Assembly (NCBI GenBank): GCA_903970165.1
Contig: CAJCHZ010000088.1
Coordinates: 1 to 64,000, forward strand
Direction: 5' to 3'
Origin: Betaproteobacteria bacterium
GTDB lineage: Bacteria > Acidobacteriota > Terriglobia > Acidiferrales > UBA7541
DNA: 64,000 bases
Shown: positions 26,622 through 35,266 of the stretch, piece after piece
Layout: every line of letters starts with the position of its first letter
Numbering within the stretch: position 1 is the first letter of the stretch
Translations under genes and position numbers: made by a program
The notes under the pieces: generated by a model
Database searches by the model: none
The model's input: the letters and a program-made list of their open reading frames with translations, nothing else
Told to the model about the DNA's origin: nothing

Positions 26622-28295
26622 TTACGGCTTGAGCAGCGGCTGCGCGTAGCGAATGGGAACGCCGAAGTTAGAGCCGCCGAAACCTTTCACGACGGCAAAC
26701 GTTACACCAATCACCTGGCCGTCGCGATTAATGAGCGGCCCGCCGGAGCTGCCCGAAGTGGTCTGCGCATCGTAAACAATTTTATCGGACAGAACGTCGC
26801 CAATGTGTCCCTGCGTCACGAGAGGCCTGATGAGCTTGCGCTGCTGGAGGGCTTCGACAATGCGTTTTGGATCGCCGGCGGCGCTCTTGACGATATCCTT
26901 CACCGCTTCGTCGCCGGCGCGCGCGAGAATAGCGCTGATGCCCGTTGCGTAGCCGAGCGATATTAACGGCTGCCCACTGATGGCGGCTTCTTTGCGGCCG
27001 TCGAGCTTCAGAATGGGGCGCTTAAGAGAGGATATGTCACCGCGCAGCAGGGCGAGATCTGCCTGATCCGAAATTTGCGAAACACTCAGGGGAACACCGG
27101 CCGCTGCGTCGGGAAAGTAAGCGGTCAGTTCCGATATCGTGGGCTGCAAGCCCTGCTGTATCACGGCGCTCATCGCGTCGTTTTCCCACCAAGGCTGGGC
27201 GACGTGATGGTTGGTCAGGACAGCGTTGTCCGCAACGATAAAGCCCGTGCCGAAGAAATCCTCTCGAACTTCGGGAGCCCGGCCATCAAGGGTGTAAACG
27301 ATGTTGCCGTCGCTGTCCTTGAGCGGCTCGCCGTCGGGATTGATCGCGCCGTAGCGCAGCGGACGACGCGAGTCCTTATCAAGCAAGGAAACGGAGATGT
27401 GCAGCAGGCAAACGCTCGAAGCATTGGCACGAATGACGCCCTCCGCGGCGTCGGATTGCGTCTCCACTTTTTTAAGGCGGCTAGTGGTGTCATCCAGCTG
27501 TTTGCGCAGCGCGGCGACCTCGCTGGAATCCGCGCCGGAGATTTTCTGGCGAAGATCGTCGGTCTGTTGTTGAAGCTGGCGCTTCTGCTCCGTGACGTCC
27601 GATTGCTGAAGCTCATCGCGGGCCTTGCGCGTCTCCGCGACCAACGCTTCTTCGGTGCGCACGCCATGCTCGAGCTGAGCAATCACGGAGTAGGCACGGC
27701 GCGTCTCTTTATCGGCACGGCGCGTAAAGAGAAGGAAAATAATGGAGATCACTGCGGCGACGGTGAGCAGCGCGGAGACGCCTATCTTCAGGGCGCGGCC
27801 GAGGGAAAATGCATCGCGCGTCATTTTTTCCGTAACGGCGATGGCCTGGAAGGCGTTGTGGGCAATTTGCTGACCTTCTTCAGCGATGCGAGTCTTCAGC
27901 TGCAAGTCTTCGAGGAGGTGCTTTTCCCGCAGTTGCACGCGCACGCGGGCCAACAATTCCGCCGGTTCCCAAGGTGGAGTGAGCACGTCGTCCGCGCCCA
28001 GGTCGAGGCCGCGGGCGCGGTCCCCGCCGCCGCCTCGCGCAAAAAGAATGACGCGGGTGTTGGAAGTCGATCCCAGACCTTTAATTTCAGAAAGCGAGTT
28101 GCAGCACAGGACGTCGGCAAGATCGGCGGCGAGCAGGAAAATATCCACGCTGCCGGTCTGGACGACACGGAATCCTTCTTCCGGAGTGGCGGCGGAAGAG
28201 GCTTCGTAGCCCGCGGAACGAAGGACTTCCAGGAGTTGCTGCCGCAGAGTTTCGTCCGGCTCGACGATCAATATGTTTTCGCGCTTGGATGGCAA
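26622..28295 (-). CDS. Membrane-anchored receiver-like/trypsin-like serine protease fusion
   Basis: The 557-residue protein starts with a response-regulator receiver fold (residues 6-122) whose usual phospho-Asp position carries Ala56 and whose usual Lys is replaced by Pro (DVLTPPWEP), so it is probably not phosphorylated. One membrane helix (about 168-190) and a coiled coil (about 195-285) follow. The C-terminal half is an HtrA/trypsin-like protease: His364 (TNHHVAQ), Asp413 (QADLALL), Ser517 (TTSGSSGGPL). No PDZ domain is present. The predicted topology puts the receiver in the cytoplasm and the protease in the periplasm. Substrate unknown. Confidence 0.85.
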   Translation of the reverse strand: MPSKRENILIVEPDETLRQQLLEVLRSAGYEASSAATPEEGFRVVQTGSVDIFLLAADLADVLCCNSLSEIKGLGSTSNTRVILFARGGGGDRARGLDLGADDVLTPPWEPAELLARVRVQLREKHLLEDLQLKTRIAEEGQQIAHNAFQAIAVTEKMTRDAFSLGRALKIGVSALLTVAAVISIIFLLFTRRADKETRRAYSVIAQLEHGVRTEEALVAETRKARDELQQSDVTEQKRQLQQQTDDLRQKISGADSSEVAALRKQLDDTTSRLKKVETQSDAAEGVIRANASSVCLLHISVSLLDKDSRRPLRYGAINPDGEPLKDSDGNIVYTLDGRAPEVREDFFGTGFIVADNAVLTNHHVAQPWWENDAMSAVIQQGLQPTISELTAYFPDAAAGVPLSVSQISDQADLALLRGDISSLKRPILKLDGRKEAAISGQPLISLGYATGISAILARAGDEAVKDIVKSAAGDPKRIVEALQQRKLIRPLVTQGHIGDVLSDKIVYDAQTTSGSSGGPLINRDGQVIGVTFAVVKGFGGSNFGVPIRYAQPLLKP

Positions 28296-28488
28296 GTTTT
28301 TACGTTTTCCTTTGCGGCGGCGGCGAGATTCATCGCCGCCTACATATGATGTTCAGCCTTGCAGCGAAGTAGCAAGGAATTCACATATTAGCTGGAAATG
28401 CAAAAGCTTGCTTGCGGAGGGTAGAATGCGCAACTTCCAAAAGAGCCGGCGGGGATGCCCCTGTGTGCAAACCGGGGCTACGATTTGC

Positions 28489-29112
28489 TCAGTACTTCCT
28501 CAAGACGCCGATCACGCGTCCTTGGATCTTGACATCGTTGGCGGCGACCAGGATGGGAGCGAGTTCCGAATTTGCGGGTTGGAGGCGGATTTTGCCGGCT
28601 CCTTCGCGATAGAACCGCTTGAGAGTTGCTTCTTCCCCGCCGATTAGCGCGACCACGATGTCGCCCGCGTTGGCGACCTGAGTCTGCTCGCAGACCACGT
28701 AATCACCATCCATGATGTGGTCTTCAATCATAGAGGTGCCTTTTACTTGGAGTACAAAGGAATTTCCGCCGCGGGCAAAATCGCCGAGCGACAGTGTCTC
28801 GCGGTCTTCTACCGCTTCGAGAGGCCTGCCGGCTGCGATGCGGCCGACCAGCGGCAGCTCTTGAATCTTGCGGTCGATAATCTGATCTTTCACGGGCTTC
28901 GGCAATTGCAGTATCTCGATGGAGCGGCTCTGGTTATAGCCTCGACGGATGAAACCTTTTTTCTCGAGGGTGGTGATGTGCTTGTGGACCGTCGCGAGCG
29001 ACGTGAGCTTCAGACCCTTACCGATCTCTTCGAAGCTGGGCGCGTACCCGTGCTTGTTGTCGAATGAGACCAAGTAGTCGAGTACTTCTTTTTGGCGTTT
29101 TGTCAGAGCCAT
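28489..29112 (-). CDS. lexA: LexA repressor, SOS regulator
   Basis: LexA represses SOS genes until RecA filaments trigger self-cleavage. The 207-residue protein has an N-terminal winged helix (residues 1-65, APSFEEIGKGLKL), the cleavage bond Ala94-Gly95 in GRIAAGRPLE, and the Ser127/Lys165 dyad (VKGTSMIEDHIMDGD and EEATLKRFY). The start follows GGAGG. A LexA-box-like repeat lies in its promoter, so it probably controls itself. recA lies at 57-58 kb. Confidence 0.96.
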   Translation of the reverse strand: MALTKRQKEVLDYLVSFDNKHGYAPSFEEIGKGLKLTSLATVHKHITTLEKKGFIRRGYNQSRSIEILQLPKPVKDQIIDRKIQELPLVGRIAAGRPLEAVEDRETLSLGDFARGGNSFVLQVKGTSMIEDHIMDGDYVVCEQTQVANAGDIVVALIGGEEATLKRFYREGAGKIRLQPANSELAPILVAANDVKIQGRVIGVLRKY

Positions 29113-29147
29113 TGGCGCGCCTCCGTGAGATCCAGTTTTCCACAGCC

Positions 29148-29176
29148 ACTTTAGGCGAAAATAAAGCGAACGTCAA
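29148..29176 (-). promoter_or_regulatory. lexA promoter with a LexA-box-like direct repeat
   Basis: On the minus strand TTGACG (29176-29171), 17 nt, TAAAGT (29153-29148). Within it GTTC (29171-29168), 7 nt, TTTC (29160-29157) resembles the GTTC-N7-GTTC LexA box known from Alphaproteobacteria. Autoregulation is inferred. Confidence 0.45.
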
Positions 29177-29276
29177 GCAGGAAATTGTCTTCGTGCTACT
29201 TTTTCTTTTCCCTCACGACAATTCTGGAACTGATATATCGAGAAATAAATAGACACGCTCGCCCGCCAACCGGAAA

Positions 29277-30365
29277 ATGGAAATCAAAATGGAGACGCTT
29301 CCCAAGCAAGAATCCCTTCCCGCGGTAACTGCTGCCGGAGTTGTCGCCATTCTTTTCGGTGTCTTAGGCGCTCTCGGAAGTCTTCTGGCCGTCGTAGCCA
29401 CATTTCTCCTTCCCGATATCCAGAGCGGGCCGCACGCTGCGCCGATGCCTCCGGCGATTCGCGCAATGTCAGGCGTTTTTATGCTTTTCACGGCGGCGAT
29501 CTGCGTGTTTGGAATTTTTGTAGGAATCGGAGTCATCCGCCGCAACAATTGGGCTCGCATCTGCATCCTGGTGTGGGCGGGATTCATGAGTCTCACCTGC
29601 ATCGGCTCTTTGGCGTTCACGCTGTTCCTTTTCGGCGCGATTCAAAGCCAATTGCCGAACGTCAACCCGGTGGATGCAGCGAAGATGATGGGGTTTATGA
29701 GGATATTCCTGGCCATCTTCTACGGAGTGCCTGCCGTCGTGGGGATATGGTGGATTATTCTGTTCACGCGCAAGCCCGTCGCCAAGGCGTTTACGAATCC
29801 AGCGGAATTCGTGCCGGCAATGGACGCCTCCGGTTTTCCGCAGCCCACAATCGCGGTACGAGCGCCTCAAAAACCGAAGGCCGCGTGCCCGGTTCCGCTG
29901 GCCATATTCTCAGTTTTTCTTATCTTCTCATCTGTTTGTATGCTGCTGTTTCTGACACTTCCGATCCCGTTTTCCTTTCCCATGTTCTTATTCGGACATG
30001 TTTTAACCGGCAGTTCGCCGAAGATTTACCTGGGGATATTTGGCGTAATCTCGGGCGTCGCAGGATTCGGAGTACTTAAACTAAAGCCGTGGGCTTTTTA
30101 CACCGAGTTGGTACTGCAATGTTTTGGCGCGGTCAATGTTCTGCTAACAATTTTCAGCCCGGCCGTTGCGCCGGCGATGCGGTCAGCAATGCAGGAAATG
30201 ATGGCGCAATATCCGGCTTCTCCGGTCGCGGACATCTTTCTCTCAGACAGTTATCTTCGTGGCAGCATGATTTTCGGCTTGGTTTTGTGTGCTGCGTTTG
30301 CCGCCCTTCTATTTTTCCAGCGTTCCCGCTTCCTGGAAGCCGCCGAAGAAGCTGCCCGGGCTTAA
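29277..30365 (+). CDS. Multi-spanning membrane protein, unknown function
   Basis: The 362-residue protein has about eight predicted membrane helices in two halves: four in residues 15-155 (AAGVVAILFGVLGALGSLLA, IRAMSGVFMLFTAAICVFGI) and four in residues 205-355 (LAIFSVFLIFSSVCMLLFLT, MIFGLVLCAAFAALLFF), joined by a Pro-rich loop. No catalytic motif is visible. A second ATG (29289) is a possible start, 4 codons downstream. It is divergent from lexA; no functional link is evident. Confidence 0.7.
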   Translation: MEIKMETLPKQESLPAVTAAGVVAILFGVLGALGSLLAVVATFLLPDIQSGPHAAPMPPAIRAMSGVFMLFTAAICVFGIFVGIGVIRRNNWARICILVWAGFMSLTCIGSLAFTLFLFGAIQSQLPNVNPVDAAKMMGFMRIFLAIFYGVPAVVGIWWIILFTRKPVAKAFTNPAEFVPAMDASGFPQPTIAVRAPQKPKAACPVPLAIFSVFLIFSSVCMLLFLTLPIPFSFPMFLFGHVLTGSSPKIYLGIFGVISGVAGFGVLKLKPWAFYTELVLQCFGAVNVLLTIFSPAVAPAMRSAMQEMMAQYPASPVADIFLSDSYLRGSMIFGLVLCAAFAALLFFQRSRFLEAAEEAARA

Positions 30366-30433
30366 GCAAGATTTTTGCGAACGACGTAACCTCTTCGCCC
30401 TTGCGCACGTCTTTTGTGTAACGACACATTCGT

Positions 30434-30460
30434 GCGCGGCGGACTCTCTCCCCGCCGCGC
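30434..30460 (+). repeat. 9-bp stem-loop upstream of korAB
   Basis: GCGCGGCGG (30434-30442) pairs with CCGCCGCGC (30452-30460) across a 9-nt loop. It lies 69 nt past the membrane-protein stop and 149 nt before korA. Without a T-run it could be a weak terminator or a leader structure of korAB. Confidence 0.45.
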
Positions 30461-30609
30461 GTGGGCCGGTATGGTATCCTTTTCCAGTCGGCTCCGGGCG
30501 GCCGGACACGCATCCAACCTGCTTTCCGCGCCGCCCATCCAAACAAAATTGAGCCGCGCTCCCTCTGGAAATTGAGCGGGAGTCCATTAACAGCGGAGCC
30601 TTGGCCACT

Positions 30610-32487
30610 ATGTCAACTTTGATAGAAACGCCGCCGGTAAAGCACAAGCGCGAGGTGATCGACCGCGCTGTGATCCGCTTCGCCGGCGACTCCGGCGACG
30701 GCATGCAGATTACCGGCAGCCAGTTCACGAACACCGTCGCGCTGTATGGCAACGATATCGCCACTTTCCCGGACTTTCCGGCCGAGATTCGCGCTCCCGC
30801 AGGGACACTGCCGGGCGTTAGCGGCTACCAGCTCCATTTTTCTTCGAGCGATGTTTATACGCCCGGCGACTCGGTGGACGTACTGATTGCGATGAATCCG
30901 GCGGCGTTGAAAATGAACCTCGCCGACCTCAAGCCCAACGGCATCCTGATCGTGAATTCGGATGCGTTCACGGAAAACGACCTGCGCAAGGCACAGACGA
31001 AAACGAATCCGCTCGAGGATCATTCGCTCGACAAGTACCGGCTGTTTTCCGTTGAGCTGGAGCGGCTCACGAAAGTCGCGCTCGAACATCTGGGCATCGA
31101 CGCCAAGTCCATCAGCCGCTGCAAGAACTTTTTCGCGCTGGGCATGTGCTACTGGCTTTACAACCGTTCGATGGAGCCGACGGTCCGCTGGATCGACGCA
31201 AAATTCAAGAATAAGCCGCTGCTCGTGGAGGCCAACAAGCTGGCCATGAAAGCCGGCTATTCGTATTGCGAAGCGACGGAAGCGTTTCAGATCAGCTACG
31301 AAATTCCGCCTGCGCAGCTGGCCCCCGGTTTCTACCGCAACCTTAGTGGAAACCAGGCTCTGGCGCTCGGGTTCGTCACCGCTTCACAGAAATCAGGCCT
31401 TCGGCTTTTCCAGGGCAGCTACCCCATTACGCCAGCGTCGGACATTCTTCACGAGCTTTCGCAATATAAAGATTTTGGCGTGATGACATTTCAGGCAGAG
31501 GACGAAATCGCAGCCATTACTAGCGCGATTGGCGCAGCTTACGCTGGGGCTTTGGCCATCACCACGACCTCTGGCCCGGGCATGGCTCTGAAAACGGAAG
31601 CCCTGGGGCTTGCCGTGGCCGTAGAAATCCCGCTGGTGATTTGCGATATTCAGCGAGGCGGCCCCTCAACTGGCCTTCCGACAAAAACGGAGCAAGCCGA
31701 CCTGCTGCAGGCGCTCTTCGGACGCAACTCCGAAGCCCCGATTCCCATCATCGCGGCCGCGACGCCCAGCGATTGTTTCTGGGCCGCCCTCGAAGCAAGC
31801 CGCATCGCCATCAAATACATGGTGCCGGTGATTGTTCTTTCCGACGGCTATCTGGCCAACGGCGCCGAGCCCTGGAAGATTCCTAACGTGGACGAAATTC
31901 CCGCGTTCCCCGTGAAGTTTGCAACGGAAATCAACGGCCCGAACGGATACCTGCCTTATAAACGCGACCCGCAGACGCTTGCGCGTCCCTGGGCTGTTCC
32001 GGGCACACCGGGACTTGAGCACCGCGTCGGCGGGCTCGAGAAACAGGACGTCACGGGCAACATCAATTACGAGCCGCTCAATCACGAAAACATGGTGCGG
32101 ATCCGCGCGGCGAAAGTTGCTTCGATTGTGCAGGAAATTCCTGATGTAGTTCCAGCCGGAGACGCAGAAGGCGACCTGCTAATCGTCGCGTGGGGCTCGA
32201 CGCACGGCGCCATCACCGCGGCGTTGAAATCGCAGCGCGCGCAAGGGCGAAAAATAGGCCACGTTCATCTGCGTTACCTCAACCCCTTGCCGGCGAATCT
32301 CGGTGACGTGATTAGGCGTTATAAGACTGTGCTTGTGCCCGAACTCAACATGGGCCAATTGCTCTGGGTGCTGCGCGCCAAGTATCTTGTGGACGCCATC
32401 GGCCTCAACAAAATTCAGGGCCGCCCGTTCAAGCAGGCCGAACTCGAACAAAAGATCGAAGAACTTCTTGGAGAGAATTCCCAATGA
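30610..32487 (+). CDS. korA: 2-oxoacid:acceptor oxidoreductase, alpha subunit with fused gamma domain
   Basis: Together with the beta subunit it oxidatively decarboxylates a 2-oxoacid (often 2-oxoglutarate) to acyl-CoA with ferredoxin. The 625-residue protein has the gamma domain at the N terminus (FAGDSGDGMQITGSQFTNTV, residues about 17-190), then the alpha POR domain (GSYPITPASDILHELS, MTFQAEDEIAAITSAIGAAY, TTTSGPGMALKTEALGLAV) and a C-terminal transketolase-like part. Fused gamma-alpha chains are usual in KorAB. The ATG at 30610 is taken; a TTG at 30601 is also possible. The beta gene overlaps by 4 nt. Confidence 0.93.
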   Translation: MSTLIETPPVKHKREVIDRAVIRFAGDSGDGMQITGSQFTNTVALYGNDIATFPDFPAEIRAPAGTLPGVSGYQLHFSSSDVYTPGDSVDVLIAMNPAALKMNLADLKPNGILIVNSDAFTENDLRKAQTKTNPLEDHSLDKYRLFSVELERLTKVALEHLGIDAKSISRCKNFFALGMCYWLYNRSMEPTVRWIDAKFKNKPLLVEANKLAMKAGYSYCEATEAFQISYEIPPAQLAPGFYRNLSGNQALALGFVTASQKSGLRLFQGSYPITPASDILHELSQYKDFGVMTFQAEDEIAAITSAIGAAYAGALAITTTSGPGMALKTEALGLAVAVEIPLVICDIQRGGPSTGLPTKTEQADLLQALFGRNSEAPIPIIAAATPSDCFWAALEASRIAIKYMVPVIVLSDGYLANGAEPWKIPNVDEIPAFPVKFATEINGPNGYLPYKRDPQTLARPWAVPGTPGLEHRVGGLEKQDVTGNINYEPLNHENMVRIRAAKVASIVQEIPDVVPAGDAEGDLLIVAWGSTHGAITAALKSQRAQGRKIGHVHLRYLNPLPANLGDVIRRYKTVLVPELNMGQLLWVLRAKYLVDAIGLNKIQGRPFKQAELEQKIEELLGENSQ

Positions 32488-33521
32488 GCACTGCTACTTT
32501 GCCGCCGATTACACCCCTCACCAAGAAAGATTTTCAGACCGACCAGGAAGTGCGCTGGTGCCCCGGCTGCGGCGACTACGCTATTCTTTCCGCAGTGCAG
32601 TCCGTATTCCCAGAGCTCGGCATCAAGCGGGAAAATTTCGTAGTGGTCTCCGGCATCGGTTGCTCGAGCCGCTTTCCGTATTACATGAACACCTTTGGCT
32701 TCCACACGATTCACGGGCGCGCACCAGCGGTTGCGACTGGCATCAAGGCGATTCGACCGGACCTCGAAGTCTGGGTCGCGACCGGCGATGGCGACGCCCT
32801 CTCCATTGGCGGCAATCACACGATTCACATGTTGCGGCGCAACGTCGGCCTGAAAGTGCTGCTCTTCAACAACCGAATCTACGGCTTGACGAAGGGCCAG
32901 TATTCGCCGACCTCTGAACTCGGCAAAAAGGCCAAATCAACGCCATTCGGTTCGCTTGATCGGCCATTCAATCCGATTTCGCTGGCGATCGGGGCGGAGG
33001 CCACCTTTGTCGCGCGCTCTGTGGACGTCTTCCAATCGCACCTGAAAGAAACGCTGAAGCACGCAGCCGCACACAAAGGCTCGGCCTTCGTCGAAATTCT
33101 GCAAAACTGCAATATCTTCAACGACGGGGCCTGGTTCAGCCTCACAGAGCGCGACGCCCGCAGCGAACACATCATTCAGCTCGAACATGGGAAGCCCTTG
33201 GTTTACGGCAAAAACCGCGACAAGGGCATCCGCCGCAAGCCCGACGGCGACATTGAGGTTGTTCAGCTGGGGAATGGCATCAGCGAATCGGACCTCGTCA
33301 TTCACGACGCGCATCACCCGCTTCCCCTTTACGCGTTTCTGCTTTCGCACATGGAAACCCGGCCTGGCTTTCCAACGCCTATCGGCGTGCTTCGCGATTG
33401 GAACGACCTTCCGCGCTACGAAGATGTAATGAATCAGCAGATAGCGGACGTTATCGCTAAGCGTGGTGCCGGCGACCTAGCAAAACTCCTTCGCGCCGGC
33501 GACACCTGGGAAGTGAAATAG
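32484..33521 (+). CDS. korB: 2-oxoacid:acceptor oxidoreductase, beta subunit (TPP-binding)
   Basis: The 345-residue protein carries the thiamine-pyrophosphate site: WCPGCGDYAILSAVQ at the N terminus, GIGCSSRFPYYMNTFGFH, and GDGDALSIGGNHTIHMLRRN (GDG...N metal-binding motif). It lacks the ferredoxin-type Cys clusters found in POR beta, consistent with the KorB branch. The ATG overlaps the korA stop (ATGA), giving translational coupling. The partner ferredoxin gene is not in this window. Confidence 0.93.
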   Translation: MSTATLPPITPLTKKDFQTDQEVRWCPGCGDYAILSAVQSVFPELGIKRENFVVVSGIGCSSRFPYYMNTFGFHTIHGRAPAVATGIKAIRPDLEVWVATGDGDALSIGGNHTIHMLRRNVGLKVLLFNNRIYGLTKGQYSPTSELGKKAKSTPFGSLDRPFNPISLAIGAEATFVARSVDVFQSHLKETLKHAAAHKGSAFVEILQNCNIFNDGAWFSLTERDARSEHIIQLEHGKPLVYGKNRDKGIRRKPDGDIEVVQLGNGISESDLVIHDAHHPLPLYAFLLSHMETRPGFPTPIGVLRDWNDLPRYEDVMNQQIADVIAKRGAGDLAKLLRAGDTWEVK

Positions 33522-33555
33522 GCAAAGTCCCCCGAATTGCGCACCACAGCGTGAC

Positions 33556-33577
33556 TGGCGAACCTAAAGGTTCGCCA
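33556..33577. repeat. Perfect 9-bp hairpin after korB
   Basis: TGGCGAACC (33556-33564), loop TAAA, GGTTCGCCA (33569-33577). No T-run follows. It could end the korAB transcript or be a dispersed intergenic repeat. Confidence 0.5.
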
Positions 33578-33598
33578 CTACACTGCGCGCATGTCCCC

Positions 33599-33627
33599 TT
33601 GCTTGAAACAATCCGGGGAACTATGAT
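33599..33627 (+). promoter_or_regulatory. Possible promoter of the cyclase-like gene
   Basis: TTGCTT (33599-33604), 17 nt, TATGAT (33622-33627). If used, transcription would start about 11 nt before the ATG at 33645, leaving no room for a Shine-Dalgarno sequence. Confidence 0.35.
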
Positions 33628-33644
33628 TCCTCCACTCCTTTTTC

Positions 33645-34313
33645 ATGCGCCCTCAAGACAAGCTCGTTTTCCTCGAGGCAGCCAGCCACTTTCAGGTCTG
33701 GATTTTAGTAAGGCGGACAAACGTAGCTTCTCTCAAATACATCGGCAAGCCCGGCTACACACCGAAGCGTATCGACTGCAAAGCCAAAACAGCAGACCTG
33801 GATGAAGTCAATTGGAAGCTGGCTGGCCTGGTCGTCAGCCCGATTGTGCATCCCAAAAGCTTTATGCCCACAAAAGTTAAAAAAGCGAAGGAAGCCTGGG
33901 AAGCGATGAGTTCACTGATGGGCAGCGTCTATACCGTGGACATGGATAAGAAATCACGGCATTACGGCTGCTTGAAACTTGGAAGTTGTTACATTCACGG
34001 CGACTACGATCTCTACGACATCATCGATATCAAACAGGCGCACCGCAATCTGGCGCTTGTCGAAACTCTGCTGGGCCAGCCCCACCGGCGGGGGGCAAAA
34101 GTTCTCGCCGTGCAAACATTTATAAACAACCGCATCGGCTCACCGATGATCCAGCACGGCGGCGAAGCCCAATACGCCGACCACTCCGAGCAATCCATCG
34201 ACGCATTCGGGCCAAACGGAGAGGACGTAACCATCCTCAACGAATTCAGTGTGCGCGGCTGGTATGAAAAGGTCTTCGAAGGCCGCCAGACGCTCGGACA
34301 AAAGCATGCCTGA
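33645..34313 (+). CDS. Stand-alone edema-factor/ExoY-type (class II) nucleotidyl cyclase-like protein
   Basis: The 222-residue protein reproduces the catalytic pattern of class II cyclases (EF, CyaA, ExoY) that turn ATP or other NTPs into cyclic nucleotides. VWILVRRTNV is followed by TPKRIDCKAKTAD with Lys41 and Lys48 seven residues apart, as EF Lys346/Lys353. Then come LAGLVVSP, the metal pair Asp120-x-Asp122 in IHGDYDLYDI (EF Asp491/Asp493), and IQHGGEAQYADHSEQSIDAF with His171 (EF His577) and a PNGE block. It is far shorter than ExoY (about 380 residues) and has no signal peptide or activator-binding helical domain. No Shine-Dalgarno is visible. Motif comparison is from memory and not computed; activity is unproven. 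Confidence 0.65.
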   Translation: MRPQDKLVFLEAASHFQVWILVRRTNVASLKYIGKPGYTPKRIDCKAKTADLDEVNWKLAGLVVSPIVHPKSFMPTKVKKAKEAWEAMSSLMGSVYTVDMDKKSRHYGCLKLGSCYIHGDYDLYDIIDIKQAHRNLALVETLLGQPHRRGAKVLAVQTFINNRIGSPMIQHGGEAQYADHSEQSIDAFGPNGEDVTILNEFSVRGWYEKVFEGRQTLGQKHA

Positions 34314-34368
34314 TGCGGCTGCAAGCCTGTCTATGGAAAAGCCTGGCGCGTTGCCGCACAAAATGAAA

Positions 34369-34405
34369 AAGGGCGGGAGCCGCTCTCTTCGGCTGACCCG
34401 CCCTT
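34369..34405 (-). terminator. Terminator between the cyclase-like gene and the secreted-protein gene
   Basis: AAGGGCGGG (34369-34377) pairs with CCCGCCCTT (34397-34405), extended by AGCC/GGCT. On the minus strand it is followed by TTTCATTTT, so it mainly ends the gene at 34470-35015; it can also fold in the opposite transcript. Confidence 0.75.
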
Positions 34406-34469
34406 CTTCTCACTGCTTGTGCTCTAACTTAAAATCCAAACGTGTTTCGTTCATCCTTGCGTCGACAAG

Positions 34470-35015
34470 CTAAATTCCGGAGGCTTTTAAATCGTCTTTA
34501 GCCTCTTTCTCTGCGTTCTTGGCTTCGGTCTTGGCATCAGCGTCCGGCTTCATCGCGTGGATGGCCTTGGTCAAGCTAACGGCCCTGTCGCCTGCCGGGC
34601 CTTTGCACGACGACATATCCGCGCCAGTCTGCACGCCGGTCAGGTTCGACTTCAAGCAGTTGAAATCCAATCCAACATTCTTGCTCGCGTGAAGCGCGGC
34701 AACGCAGTCGTCCAAGCGGTTAAAGTTCTCGCAAGCCGTCTTGGCATCGGTGTTCGCGGCCAGCACGCCTTGTGCCTGTAAATTGGCGGTCAACTTTTTC
34801 TCCTGCTCAGCTTTGGCATCGAGCTGATCGTCGGCTGACTTATCTTTTTTCACCCATTTGATGGGATTCAGCGAGTGTCCGCCGCTCGAACTGCTGGAAC
34901 CTCCGGATGCCGCTGAGCCGGCGCCCGACCCCGCAGGCCCTTGCGCAGCAGATCTTCCCGCAAAGAGCGTTACGCTCATCGTTGCGACCGCCAACACAAA
35001 AAGTATTCTTTTCAT
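34470..35015 (-). CDS. Small secreted protein with four cysteines, unknown function
   Basis: The 181-residue protein has a clear signal peptide (MKRILFVLAVATMSVTLFAG, cleavage after SAAQ likely), then a Gly/Ser-rich linker and a helical domain containing four Cys (ACENF, DDCVAA, FNCLKS, SSCKGP), probably two disulfides. The C-terminal end is rich in Ala/Lys/Glu. The start follows GGAGGG. No known domain recognised; probably periplasmic. Confidence 0.75.
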   Translation of the reverse strand: MKRILFVLAVATMSVTLFAGRSAAQGPAGSGAGSAASGGSSSSSGGHSLNPIKWVKKDKSADDQLDAKAEQEKKLTANLQAQGVLAANTDAKTACENFNRLDDCVAALHASKNVGLDFNCLKSNLTGVQTGADMSSCKGPAGDRAVSLTKAIHAMKPDADAKTEAKNAEKEAKDDLKASGI

Positions 35016-35266
35016 TTGCCCTCCGGTCTATCTCACGCCCAGCTCGTGGAATCCTATGTGGGTTCCTATAATGAGTAGGCCACGCCGCTCTGCCGGGAGC
35101 GAGACGACGGAGGTCGAGTACTCCCCCAATCCGTCACTCTGTCCCAAGGGACAGGCCGAGACAAGTCAAGACACGTCAAACGAAAACCCCAAGTCCGCTC
35201 ATGCGAACGAACCAGTCCCTGCTGGAATTCTCGGTTTATTGTGTTTTGCTGAAAGTCCCATAGTTC

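Noticed and set aside
27075-28349. 424-codon plus-strand frame opposite the receiver-protease gene
   Set aside because: Antisense shadow; no motifs, while the minus frame has a full protease triad.
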